Assembly: GCF_001544575.2 (NCBI RefSeq)
Contig: NZ_FCNY02000011.1
Coordinates: 1-64,000 of the forward strand
Direction: 5' to 3'
From: Caballeronia cordobensis
GTDB lineage: Bacteria > Pseudomonadota > Gammaproteobacteria > Burkholderiales > Burkholderiaceae
Length of the DNA: 64,000 nt
Notes under the pieces: model-generated
The model's database searches: none
Seen by the model: the letters and a program-made list of their open reading frames with translations, nothing else
What the model was told of the DNA's origin: nothing
Made by a program: the position numbers and the translations under genes
Shown here: piece after piece, positions 51,292 to 59,584 of the stretch
How the letters are laid out: every line of letters begins with the position of its first letter
How positions within the stretch are numbered: position 1 is the stretch's first letter

Positions 51292-52632
51292 TTGGATATT
51301 CATTGCACCCAGCCGGCCTCGGAAGGCGGCAACGCCCTCGCGGCCACCTCGCGCAAATACGCGTGGGTCGTATTCGCGCTGACATTCGGCCTGCTGCTGT
51401 CGGACTACATGTCCCGGCAAGTCCTGAATGCGGTGTTTCCCCTGCTGAAACAGGCATGGGGTCTGTCCGACACGCAACTGGGCTCGCTCAGCGGCGTCGT
51501 GGCGCTGATGGTCGGCCTGCTGACGTTCCCGCTCTCCGTGCTCGCGGACCGCTGGGGCCGCGTGCGCAGCCTCGTTCTGATGGCGACGCTCTGGAGTCTC
51601 GCCACGCTCGGCTGCGCCATCGCCACGAGTTACGGCGAGATGCTCGTGGCGCGCGCCTTCGTGGGCCTCGGCGAGGCCGCGTATGGCAGCGTGGGCATCG
51701 CGCTCATCCTCAGCATTTTTCCGGCGCATCTGCGCTCCACGCTCACCGGCGCATTCATGGCCGGCGGGGCCTTCGGCTCCGTGCTCGGCATGGCGCTGGG
51801 CGGATTCGTCGCCGTGCACTTCGGATGGCGCGCATCGTTCGGCGCCATGGCGCTTTTCGGCCTCCTGCTGGTGATCGCCTACCGCCTCGTGGTGTCCGAC
51901 AAGCGCATCGCCGCACGGTATGCCGACGCGCGCGGCGTGTCCGGCGAGCAACCGGCGGACGGCATGCGCACGAGCCTGCGCACCCTCGTGGCCGGCCTCT
52001 TCTCGACGATCTCGGTCGTCTGCGCCTATGTCGGCAGCGGCTTGCAGCTTTTCATCATGGGCGCGGTGATCGCATGGATGCCGAGCTTCCTGAATCGCTA
52101 TTACGCGATGCCCGCCGACAAGGCCGCCGCCGGCGCCGCCGTGTTCGTGCTGCTGGGCGGACTCGGCATGGTGGCCTGCGGCATCGTGACGGACCGGGTC
52201 TGCAGAAACGCGCCGTCGCGCAAGTGGATTACAGCGCTCGCGTATTGCCTGATTTCGCTGGTGCTGTTGTCCATCGGCTTCCGGCTTCAGCCTGGCGCGT
52301 TGCAACTCGTCCTGCTCGGCGCGGGGATTCTCGTTGTGGCGGGCACGTCCGGACCGGCGGGCGCGATGGTCGCCAATCTCACACCGCCGGCCATTCATGC
52401 GTCCGCATTCGCCACCCTCACGCTCGCGAACAATCTGCTCGGCCTCGCGCCCGGCCCGCTCGTCACCGGCGCGATCGCCGACCGCATCGGCCTGGCGGGC
52501 GCGCTGCAACTGATTCCGCTCGTGAGCATTGCCGCGATGGCCGCTTTCGCCATCGGCAGATCGCGCTATGCGCGGGATCTCGACCGCATCGACACGCTGC
52601 GTGGCTGCGCGGCGAAACAACAGGTTTCTTAA
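51292..52632 (+). CDS. MFS transporter
   Basis: A 446-residue twelve-helix permease that uses a TTG start at 51292, preceded by AGGAGGAGA. Helix 1 has VFALTFGLLLSDYMSRQVLNAVFP; the loop after helix 2 is LADRWGRVRSL. It resembles MFS permeases for organic acids or hexuronate-type anions. It follows the BKACE gene by 133 bases and precedes the 57-residue ORF and Rieske gene by a few bases, so it forms an operon with them. Confidence 0.87.
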   Translation: MDIHCTQPASEGGNALAATSRKYAWVVFALTFGLLLSDYMSRQVLNAVFPLLKQAWGLSDTQLGSLSGVVALMVGLLTFPLSVLADRWGRVRSLVLMATLWSLATLGCAIATSYGEMLVARAFVGLGEAAYGSVGIALILSIFPAHLRSTLTGAFMAGGAFGSVLGMALGGFVAVHFGWRASFGAMALFGLLLVIAYRLVVSDKRIAARYADARGVSGEQPADGMRTSLRTLVAGLFSTISVVCAYVGSGLQLFIMGAVIAWMPSFLNRYYAMPADKAAAGAAVFVLLGGLGMVACGIVTDRVCRNAPSRKWITALAYCLISLVLLSIGFRLQPGALQLVLLGAGILVVAGTSGPAGAMVANLTPPAIHASAFATLTLANNLLGLAPGPLVTGAIADRIGLAGALQLIPLVSIAAMAAFAIGRSRYARDLDRIDTLRGCAAKQQVS

Positions 52633-52641
52633 GGAGAATCA

Positions 52642-52815
52642 ATGATGTTCGATGAACTGCAAGCCGCCACGGCAACGAACGAAGCCGCGACCGTCGAGAC
52701 CAAATCGGTTTCGAAAGCCAAGGAGACGCGAACCTGGGCCTGGGGAAGGACGCACGAGCCCTACGACTGGATGGATGCGCATACCCCATCCGACGATCTC
52801 AGCCCGTGGCAATGA
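52642..52815 (+). CDS. Small protein of 57 residues, unknown function
   Basis: A short gene read directly from the sequence: ATG 52642 with AAGGAG eight bases upstream, ending at TGA 52813-52815. The N-terminal half is Ala/Thr/Lys-rich. The C-terminal half is rich in aromatic and acidic residues (TWAWGRTHEPYDWMDAHT, then SDDLSPWQ), which looks like a conserved binding segment. It lies 9 bases after the MFS stop and one base before the Rieske start, so it is translated in the same unit. I do not recognise the family; a partner of an oxygenase or of the ferredoxin is possible. Confidence 0.65.
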   Translation: MMFDELQAATATNEAATVETKSVSKAKETRTWAWGRTHEPYDWMDAHTPSDDLSPWQ

Positions 52816-52816
52816 A

Positions 52817-53095
52817 ATGACGGGCACGATACGAATCGCCCCCGCCGACGCGCCCGAGGCGGGCGCGCGCCGGATCATGTTCGTCGAGGGCCGCAGCGTC
52901 GTGTTGTTCAATGTCGATGGCGTGATTCACGCCATCGACAATTCGTGCCCGCACAACGGCGCGTCGCTCGCGAACGGACGGCTCGACGGCCATATCCTGC
53001 AATGCCCGGCGCACGGCCTGCGCTTCGACCTCGCATCGGGATGCATGATCGGCGCGCCGGGGATGTGCCTTGCCAAGCTGGCCGTCGAAACCTGA
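52817..53095 (+). CDS. Rieske-type [2Fe-2S] ferredoxin
   Basis: A 92-residue single Rieske domain. The cluster ligands are in NSCPHNGASL and LQCPAHGLRFD (CxH and CxxH). The short size and absence of a catalytic domain fit a ferredoxin that supplies electrons to an oxygenase, but no oxygenase component is adjacent. The ATG begins one base after the stop of the 57-residue ORF, so expression is coupled. Confidence 0.88.
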   Translation: MTGTIRIAPADAPEAGARRIMFVEGRSVVLFNVDGVIHAIDNSCPHNGASLANGRLDGHILQCPAHGLRFDLASGCMIGAPGMCLAKLAVET

Positions 53096-53108
53096 CTGCC
53101 CTTTCGTC

Positions 53109-53423
53109 TTACTGGCTGGCGGCCGGCGACTTCACGCTCGGCGTCGCGAGCGTGTTATTGCTCGTCGGCGGTGCGGCGTTGGTGGTGCTGTTCGTGCTGC
53201 TCGGCAGGCCGGAGTTCGGCTTTCTGGCCATGCCGCTGTCGGAACCGGTCGCGCCCGGCGTGCCGTAGCCGCCCGTCGCGCCGTTCACCTGATTGGCCGG
53301 GCTGGCCGTGCTGCCTGCCGATCCGCTGCCGCTCGAACCGCCCGCCGTTTGCGCATAAGCGCCGCCAGAGAGTGCGAGTGCGGCGACCGCCGCGAAAAAC
53401 GTCCTGCCGATTGCCTTGTTCAT
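53109..53423 (-). CDS. Small secreted low-complexity protein
   Basis: A 104-residue protein with a clear signal peptide (MNKAIGRTFFAAVAALALSG, cleavage near AYAQ). The mature 80 residues are low complexity, rich in Ser, Gly, Thr, Ala, Pro and Asn with no Cys, and probably disordered. ATG 53423 has GAGGGAC upstream. Function unknown; similar small exported proteins in Burkholderia are seldom characterised. An FNR-type site lies 54 bases upstream. Confidence 0.7.
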   Translation of the reverse strand: MNKAIGRTFFAAVAALALSGGAYAQTAGGSSGSGSAGSTASPANQVNGATGGYGTPGATGSDSGMARKPNSGLPSSTNSTTNAAPPTSNNTLATPSVKSPAASQ

Positions 53424-53476
53424 GATCCGTCCCTCCTCGATCGGAATGGAAATGGACACAGACGATGTGCGCCTGC

Positions 53477-53489
53477 TTGATCCAAATCA
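53477..53489 (-). promoter_or_regulatory. FNR/Anr-type site upstream of the small secreted protein
   Basis: TTGATCCAAATCA (plus strand), followed by C, matches TTGAT-N4-ATCAA at nine of ten positions. It is centred about 60 bases before the ATG of the leftward gene, a distance suited to activation. No convincing -10 box sits at the class II spacing, so this is less secure than the hemerythrin site. Confidence 0.45.
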
Positions 53490-53535
53490 CCGCAAACACC
53501 GTGCCGCACACCACCGTACCGAAGAAATTGCCGAT

Positions 53536-54759
53536 TTATGCCGTTGCTCTGTCGCGCCAGGCCGCCTGCCGTTCGAGGACGGATTCGGCGGATTCGCCGA
53601 CCAGTTCGCGGTATGTCGCCGGCGCGGTCGCGCCTTCGGTATTGATCAGCAGAATGCGCGACGCGCCGTCGAGCCCGGCTTTTCCGGCCGCCTGCGCGTC
53701 TCGCAGCAAGACGATGAGACCCGCGAGACCCGCCACGCCCGATTCGCCTGCCACAATCGGCACGTCCGTATCGCTGCCCGCGGCCAGAAGGCGCATGGCG
53801 TCCACGGCGTCGTCATCGTGGATGGTCATGAAATCATCGACGCCGGGCTGCAAGAATTTCCATGCGAGCGGCGAAGTCTCACCGCAGGCGAGCCCCGCCA
53901 TGACCGAATCCACCGATCCGGTCGCGCGCGCGGGGCGTCCCGCCAGCGCGCTCTGATACAGGCAGTCGGCCTGTTGCGGCTCGACGACGACGAAGCGCGG
54001 CCGATGCGCGCCATGAAACTCCCACAGATAGCTGATCAAGCCCGCCGCGAGACCGCCGACACCGCCCTGAAGGAACACGTGCGTGTAGCCCCGGCCGCCG
54101 GTCTGCTCGACGATCTCCGCCGCGATCGTGGCGTAGCCCTGCATCACATCGCGCGGAATGTCTTCGTAACCCTCGTATGAGGTATCGGACACGACGTGCC
54201 AGCCGTTCACCGCAGCGAGGCGAGCCGCTTCCGCGACCGACTCGTCGTAGCTTCCGGCGATGCGCACGATCACCGCGCCATACGCCGCAATGGCCTGCTC
54301 GCGCTCGACGCTGACATTGGCGTGCAGCACGATCACGCAGCGGCAACCCAGCGTTTGCGCGGCGGCGGCGAGCCCCTTGCCGTGATTGCCGTCCGTGGCA
54401 CTGACCACGGTGAAATGCGTCAGCAGACTGCGATAGCGCCCTTCGAAAAGACCACGCGCGTCGAGATCGTGAGCGGGCCACAGCCGCCGGATCAGCCGCA
54501 CCAGCGCGATGGGCGCACCCAGCGCCTTGAAGCTGCCGAGCACCGAGCGCGCCGACTCGTCCTTCACGCCGATGCCGCCCACGGCGAGCTTCGCAGCCAG
54601 TCCGGGCAACTCGCGCAAGGGCGTGGCCTCCGGCGAAATCTTGTCCCAGCAGGCGAGCCATGCGCGGCTTTCGCGGGCTTTTTCGATGCTGAGCATCGCC
54701 TTCAGTTCGTCGGGATAGGAAGCGCGCGTTGCGCGTGGATTGGCTGCCAGCATGACCAT
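53536..54759 (-). CDS. dpaL: Diaminopropionate ammonia-lyase
   Basis: A 407-residue PLP enzyme of fold type II. The PLP Lys is in SVLGSFKALGAPIAL (about residue 78); ATDGNHGKGLA binds the cofactor phosphate region, and QGGVGGLAAGLISYLW is the glycine loop. It splits 2,3-diaminopropionate into pyruvate and two ammonia. It lies 51 bases downstream of an M20 amidohydrolase on the same strand, a pairing that suggests hydrolysis of an amide-linked diaminopropionate or related amino acid before deamination. Confidence 0.87.
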   Translation of the reverse strand: MVMLAANPRATRASYPDELKAMLSIEKARESRAWLACWDKISPEATPLRELPGLAAKLAVGGIGVKDESARSVLGSFKALGAPIALVRLIRRLWPAHDLDARGLFEGRYRSLLTHFTVVSATDGNHGKGLAAAAQTLGCRCVIVLHANVSVEREQAIAAYGAVIVRIAGSYDESVAEAARLAAVNGWHVVSDTSYEGYEDIPRDVMQGYATIAAEIVEQTGGRGYTHVFLQGGVGGLAAGLISYLWEFHGAHRPRFVVVEPQQADCLYQSALAGRPARATGSVDSVMAGLACGETSPLAWKFLQPGVDDFMTIHDDDAVDAMRLLAAGSDTDVPIVAGESGVAGLAGLIVLLRDAQAAGKAGLDGASRILLINTEGATAPATYRELVGESAESVLERQAAWRDRATA

Positions 54760-54810
54760 GAAACTCCAGCAAAGAATGTGAGGTGAAACGGCGATTGCAA
54801 GACGGGCGCG

Positions 54811-55977
54811 TCATCGGCCGGCGGGCAGTTCGAGCCTCGCGATCTCGGCGAAATAGCGCGCTCCGGTCAGGAGAATGTCGTCGTTGAAATCGTAGGCGGC
54901 GTTGTGCAGCGGCGTGCCGCCCTGCCCCGCCGATTCGCCGTTGCCGATGAACATGAAGTTGCCCGGCACGGCTTGCAGGAACGCGCCGAAGTCTTCCGAA
55001 ATCATCATCGGCTGAATGTTGCCGTCGACGCACTCGCGCCCCGCCACGTTGCGCGCCGCCGTCATCGCGACGTCCACGAATTGCGGCGAGTTCACTGTCG
55101 GCGCGAACTCGTGCGTGTAGTCGAACGCGCACTCGGCGCCGTGCGTGCGGCAGATGCCTTCGCAGACTTCGCGCATGCGCGTGTCGAGCAGCGTCTGCAC
55201 GTCGCGCGAATAGCTTCGCGTGTCGCCCTTGATCACGACATTCGACGGAATCACGTTTCGAAGTCCGTCCGTGATGAACTCCGTGCAGGAAATCACGGCC
55301 TGCAGGCTCGGATCGAGATTGCGCGACACGACGGTCTGCAATGCCATGACGATCTGCGACGCGATGACGATCGGGTCCACGCCCATGTGCGGACGCGCGG
55401 CGTGCGTGCCCCGTCCCTTGATGTGAATGACGAAGTTGTCCTCGCTCGCCATGATGCCGCCCGCGCGCGTGGCGAACGTGCCCGCGCGCATGCCCGGCAT
55501 GTTGTGCGCGCCGAAGATGGCGTCGATGGGGAAACGTTCGAACAGGCCATCGGCCATCATCGCCTTCGCGCCGCGGCCATGTTCTTCCGCGGGCTGAAAG
55601 ATGAAGCGGACGGTGCCGTCGAAATCGCGCCGTTCGGCGAGGAGCCGCGCCGCCCCGAGCATCATCGACATATGGCCGTCGTGCCCGCACGCATGCATTT
55701 TTCCGGCGATGCGCGAAGCGTGCTCGCGGCCCGGGGCCTGCTCCGCGATGTTCAGCGCATCCATGTCGGCGCGCAGTCCGATCGCACGTTGCCCTTCGCC
55801 GACTTTCAGGTTCGCGACGAGTCCGGTCCCGCCGATGCCGCGATGCACGTCGAGCCCCAGCGTGCCGAGAATGTTCGCGACGTAATCGGACGTATCGACT
55901 TCCTCGAAGCCCGTTTCCGGATGTCGATGCAAATGTTGTCGCCAGCTTTTCAACTGGCCCTGAAGCGTGCTTTCCAT
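54811..55977 (-). CDS. M20 family amidohydrolase/peptidase
   Basis: A 388-residue di-metal hydrolase of the hippurate hydrolase/IAA-amino-acid hydrolase type. Motifs are GLRADMDALNI (about residue 83), MHACGHDGHMSMML (about 103, metal ligands) and FQPAEEHGRGAKAMM (about 138, catalytic Glu). A lid domain spans about 185-295. It cleaves N-acyl amino acids or amides. First gene of the leftward unit with dpaL, divergent from the Lrp-family regulator. Confidence 0.88.
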   Translation of the reverse strand: MESTLQGQLKSWRQHLHRHPETGFEEVDTSDYVANILGTLGLDVHRGIGGTGLVANLKVGEGQRAIGLRADMDALNIAEQAPGREHASRIAGKMHACGHDGHMSMMLGAARLLAERRDFDGTVRFIFQPAEEHGRGAKAMMADGLFERFPIDAIFGAHNMPGMRAGTFATRAGGIMASEDNFVIHIKGRGTHAARPHMGVDPIVIASQIVMALQTVVSRNLDPSLQAVISCTEFITDGLRNVIPSNVVIKGDTRSYSRDVQTLLDTRMREVCEGICRTHGAECAFDYTHEFAPTVNSPQFVDVAMTAARNVAGRECVDGNIQPMMISEDFGAFLQAVPGNFMFIGNGESAGQGGTPLHNAAYDFNDDILLTGARYFAEIARLELPAGR

Positions 55978-56049
55978 GCTGGCTTCCCTCGTGGCGTTGC
56001 GTCTGTGTTGCGTGTGTCGGCCTGGTAAATGATATTGTTCGAGCGCCTT

Positions 56050-56096
56050 AAAAAATCCCTGTTTCAGGCCTTTCGGTGCAAAAATATCTCTGTTTC
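56050..56096. promoter_or_regulatory. Direct repeats, likely Lrp operator
   Basis: AAAAAATCCCTGTTTC (56050-56065) and AAAAATATCTCTGTTTC (56080-56096) are near-identical direct repeats about 30 bases apart, three turns of the helix, just before the lrp-like start at 56117. Same-face A-tract repeats are what Lrp-family octamers bind, so this is probably the control site of the divergent M20/dpaL and lrp promoters. Confidence 0.55.
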
Positions 56097-56116
56097 GTTA
56101 TCGCAGCCGCAAAGCC

Positions 56117-56596
56117 ATGACATTCAGCCCCGACGACTTCGATCTCAAACTGCTGATGGAAGTCCAGCGCGACGCGCAGATTCCTCAAAACGAACTCGGC
56201 GCGCGCGTGAACCTTTCGACAGCCGCCGTCAATCGCAGATTGCGCCGCCTGTCGGACGAAGGCGTCATTCGCAACTACGCGGCCATCGTCGCGCCCGAAA
56301 AGGTGGGCTATCCGCTCACGATCATCGCCACGGTCGAAGTCGAAAGCGAGCAGATCGATCTGCTCGACGCGATGAAGCGCAGCTTCGCGCAATGTCCGGA
56401 AATTCAGCAGTGCTATTACGTGGCCGGTGAATGGGACTTCGTGTTGATACTGACCGTGCGCAACATGGAGGCGTACACGGCGCTCACGCGGCAACTGTTC
56501 TTCTCGAACAACAACGTCAAGCGCTTCAAGACGCTGGTGAGCATGAGCAGCGTGAAGGTCGGACTCGGCGTGCCCGTGGCGCCCGACCCCGCCTGA
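56117..56596 (+). CDS. Lrp/AsnC family transcriptional regulator
   Basis: A 159-residue regulator. N-terminal helix-turn-helix at about residues 5-60 (DDFDLKLLMEVQRDAQIPQNELGARVNLSTAAVNRRLRRL, in part), C-terminal RAM ligand-binding domain from about 65 (GYPLTIIATVEVE, CYYVAGEWDFVL). It is divergent from the M20/dpaL pair and probably senses an amino acid, perhaps 2,3-diaminopropionate, to control them. It ends six bases from the convergent binding-protein gene. Confidence 0.9.
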   Translation: MTFSPDDFDLKLLMEVQRDAQIPQNELGARVNLSTAAVNRRLRRLSDEGVIRNYAAIVAPEKVGYPLTIIATVEVESEQIDLLDAMKRSFAQCPEIQQCYYVAGEWDFVLILTVRNMEAYTALTRQLFFSNNNVKRFKTLVSMSSVKVGLGVPVAPDPA

Positions 56597-56601
56597 TTCC
56601 G

Positions 56602-57738
56602 TCACCGCACGACGGATTTATCGGTCCAGTTCCCCGCCTCGAACTGGCGAACGGTGATCGCCCCGTTGCGGATATCGCCTTTCTCGTCGAACTGGATCGC
56701 GCCCGTCACGCCGTCCAGCTTCGACGCGCGCAGCTTGGGAAGATAGACCTTCGGGTCCGTCGAACCCGCGGCCTGCATGGCGTCCGCCATGGCGAGCACC
56801 GCGTCGTAGGCGTAAGGCGCGTACAACTGCACGGGCACGCCGAAGCGCTGCTGATAGCGTTTGAAGAATTCGGGCCCTTGCGGCATCTTGGCCGGCGGCA
56901 CACCGGCGAGCGTGCAATACGTGTCGTTGTTCATCGCGGAGCCGGCCAGCTTGATGAACTGCGGCGTGCAGGCTTCGTCGCCGGCAATGAGCTTGACCTT
57001 CAGCCCGAGCCTTTGTGCCTGCTGCACGAATGCGGCCGCCTGCGTGTCGCCGCCTGTGAACGCGATGCCTTCCGGCTGGCGGCTCTTGATGGTCGTGAGA
57101 ATCGCCATCCAGTTCGTCGTTTTGTCGGTGCCGTATTCGCGGGCGACCACGTTGCCGCCCGCCGCCTTGACGGACTTCTCGATCTCGTCGGCGAGGCCCT
57201 GACCGTACGCGGTACGATCATCGACGATCGCGACCTTGCGCGCGCCCAGATCGCGGACCAGATACGCGCCGATGACCGCGCCCTGCCGCACGTCGTTCGC
57301 AACCATGCGGAACACGTTCGTGAGCCCTTGCTGCGTGAGCTTCGGATTGGTGGCCGATTCGGTGATCATCGGCACGCCAGCCGCCGAATAGATTCTCGAC
57401 GCCGGTATCGACGTCCCGGAGTTCGCATGGCCGACGACGCCCGCCACGCCATCGTCCACCAGTTTCTGGGCGACCGTCACCGCCGTCTTGGGATCGGCCG
57501 CATCGTCCTGGGAATCGAGCACGAACGTCACGTCCTGACCGCCGATGCGGATCTTCCGGCTGTTCAGATCTTCGATCGCGAGCCGCACACCGTTTTCGTC
57601 GTCCTTTCCGATGTGGGACAGTTCGCCGGTCAAGGGGGACACCTGGCCGATCTTCACCGTCAGATCGGCGCGAGCCGCGAGCGGTTGCAGGACGAGCGTC
57701 AGGGACGCGAGGCATATCAATGGCCGGAATGAGCGCAT
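56602..57738 (-). CDS. Branched-chain amino-acid-type ABC binding protein (LivJ family)
   Basis: A 378-residue periplasmic type I binding protein. Start 57738 gives signal MRSFRPLICLASLTLVLQPL, cleavage near ARA. The mature start VKIGQVSPLTGELSHIGKD and later GVVGHANSGTSIPASRIY and GKDDENGVRLAIEDLN are LivJ-type. No permease or ATPase gene is adjacent in the window. It may import the amino acid handled by the M20/dpaL enzymes. Confidence 0.9.
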   Translation of the reverse strand: MRSFRPLICLASLTLVLQPLAARADLTVKIGQVSPLTGELSHIGKDDENGVRLAIEDLNSRKIRIGGQDVTFVLDSQDDAADPKTAVTVAQKLVDDGVAGVVGHANSGTSIPASRIYSAAGVPMITESATNPKLTQQGLTNVFRMVANDVRQGAVIGAYLVRDLGARKVAIVDDRTAYGQGLADEIEKSVKAAGGNVVAREYGTDKTTNWMAILTTIKSRQPEGIAFTGGDTQAAAFVQQAQRLGLKVKLIAGDEACTPQFIKLAGSAMNNDTYCTLAGVPPAKMPQGPEFFKRYQQRFGVPVQLYAPYAYDAVLAMADAMQAAGSTDPKVYLPKLRASKLDGVTGAIQFDEKGDIRNGAITVRQFEAGNWTDKSVVR

Positions 57739-57900
57739 GGTCGTACTCTCGATAGGGTGGCAGGAACGGGCCGCAAAACCTGCGCGCCCGTAGACCATCC
57801 TAACGAGGCCGGACAATAGCCAAAATCGGCTGCGGCGGCATCTCTGCAAATTTCACTCGAAAAGCACGCCTTTTTCGACCGTTCTTCTCGATGCCCGCGG

Positions 57901-58755
57901 CTACGCCCGCCTGATCTTCTGCCTGAGGAAATCGACCATATCGCGCTGCGCGCTGCCGAGGGCATCGCCCGCGCCGACGAGCGCGAGTTCCGTGGGCGGC
58001 AAGGCCGGCATGCCCGCGCAGACCCGGTGCTCGGGCAACACCGCCGACTTCGGCAGCACCGAGACGGCCAGACCGGCCGCGACGGCGGCCTGAATCGCGG
58101 TGAGGCTCTGACTGCCGAAGGCGATGCGCCATGCGCGCTTCGCCCGGTCCAGACTGCGGATCGCCCGCTGCCGGTAGATGCAGCCGTGCGGAAAAAGCGC
58201 GAGGGGGACGGGCTCCTCCGATTCCGGATCCGGCGCGCGGGCATCGCGTCCGCGCACCCAGACGAGCGTTTCCGGCCATGACGCGAACGCGTCTCCGCTG
58301 CCGGGCTCCCGTTTAAGCAGGGCGATATCGATTTCCCCCGCGGCGAGCCTGCTTTGCAGGTCCGCGCTCATGCCGGCGACCGTGTCGAGCCGCGCATCCG
58401 GACGCATCGCCAGAAAGCCCGACAGCATCGCCGACATGCGTTTCGCGTCGAAGTCCTCGGGCACGCCGATCCGGACCGGCGCGAACTGCACGTCCCGCCG
58501 CAGCGCGTCGCGCGCCTCCTGAGACAGCGCCAGCAGCCTGCGCGCGTACTGCGTGAGCAGCGCGCCGTGCTCGGTCGCGGTCACGTGATTGCCGGTGCGG
58601 TCTCGCAACAGCAACGTGCGCCCGACAGATTCTTCGAGCTTGCGCACCTGCTGGCTGACCGTCGATTGCGTGCGATGCACGCGCTCGCCCGCGCGCGTGA
58701 AACTGCCTTCGTCAACGACGCAAACCAGCGTTTTCAATAAGTCGAGGTCGAACAT
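57901..58755 (-). CDS. LysR family transcriptional regulator
   Basis: A 284-residue LysR protein, on the short side for the family. Helix-turn-helix at about residues 1-60 (MFDLDLLKTLVCVVDEGSFTRAGERVHRTQSTVSQQVRKLE, in part). Effector domain from about residue 90 (VRIGVPEDFDAKRMSAML). It is divergent from the haloacid dehalogenase gene, which it probably regulates through the A/T-rich 106-base gap. Confidence 0.88.
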   Translation of the reverse strand: MFDLDLLKTLVCVVDEGSFTRAGERVHRTQSTVSQQVRKLEESVGRTLLLRDRTGNHVTATEHGALLTQYARRLLALSQEARDALRRDVQFAPVRIGVPEDFDAKRMSAMLSGFLAMRPDARLDTVAGMSADLQSRLAAGEIDIALLKREPGSGDAFASWPETLVWVRGRDARAPDPESEEPVPLALFPHGCIYRQRAIRSLDRAKRAWRIAFGSQSLTAIQAAVAAGLAVSVLPKSAVLPEHRVCAGMPALPPTELALVGAGDALGSAQRDMVDFLRQKIRRA

Positions 58756-58861
58756 GGCGTGTCATTTGAAATTTAACTGAGTGTCAGCGATTAATTCGAT
58801 TTTCCACTATAGAGATTTCCGCCTAAGATGCAAAGGCCTTGTACACCAAACGGAGAAGATG

Positions 58862-59566
58862 ATGTCGCTGAAGGGAACGCGCCGGCCGGAATGGCTGACT
58901 TTCGATTGTTACGGCACCCTGATCCAATGGGACGAGGGCCTGCTCGCCGCCGTGCGCGAGATTCTCCATGACCGGCAGGCGGCGGACGTCGATGCGGCCC
59001 GGTTCGTCGAGGTGTACGACCGGCACGAGCACGCGCTCGAACAGACGCCGCCGCACCGTTCGTTTCGGGACGTCTCGGGCCAGGGCTTGCGGCTCGCGCT
59101 CGAAGAATTCGGGCTCAGCGGTAGCGAAGGCGACGCCGCCGTGCTCACTTCGCGCATCTCGGCGATGCCGCCTTTTCCCGAGGTCGTCGGCACGCTGAAG
59201 GCGCTCAAGGCGTCGGGGTATCGCCTGTGCATCGTGTCGAATACCGACGACGACATCATCGCGGGCAATGTGGCGCAGCTCGGCGGTCATATCGACAGAG
59301 TGATCACCGCGCAGCAGGCCGGCGCTTACAAGCCCGCGCGACGCCTGTTCGATTACGCCCACGAACAGCTGGGCGTATCGAAGGATGACGTGGTGCATAT
59401 CTGCGCCAGCCCGCATCTGGACCATGCCGCCGCGCGCGATATCGGCTTTCGCTGCGTATGGATCGATCGGGGCACGGGCCGCAAGCTGCTGCCGGACTAC
59501 ACACCCGACGCCATACTGAAGACGCTGGACGAAGTGCCGCCGCTCTTCGCTTCGGTCGGCTGGTAG
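58862..59566 (+). CDS. Haloacid dehalogenase, type II (HAD superfamily)
   Basis: A 234-residue HAD hydrolase. Nucleophile Asp in LTFDCYGTLIQWDEGL (about residue 16), motif II VSNTDDD (about 122), Lys in GAYKPARRLFDYA (about 155) and Asp-containing ASPHLDHAAARDIG. The helical cap between about 20 and 95 and the overall layout fit L-2-haloacid dehalogenases, though many such proteins act on other 2-substituted acids or phosphates. ATG 58862 with GGAGAAG upstream; ATG 58859 is an alternative. Confidence 0.82.
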   Translation: MSLKGTRRPEWLTFDCYGTLIQWDEGLLAAVREILHDRQAADVDAARFVEVYDRHEHALEQTPPHRSFRDVSGQGLRLALEEFGLSGSEGDAAVLTSRISAMPPFPEVVGTLKALKASGYRLCIVSNTDDDIIAGNVAQLGGHIDRVITAQQAGAYKPARRLFDYAHEQLGVSKDDVVHICASPHLDHAAARDIGFRCVWIDRGTGRKLLPDYTPDAILKTLDEVPPLFASVGW

Positions 59567-59584
59567 TGGTCGGGGGGGCGACGC

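Noticed and set aside
58756..58861. LysR operator between lysR and dehalogenase
   Set aside because: The gap is A/T-rich and probably regulatory, but I could not find a convincing T-N11-A dyad to report as a site.
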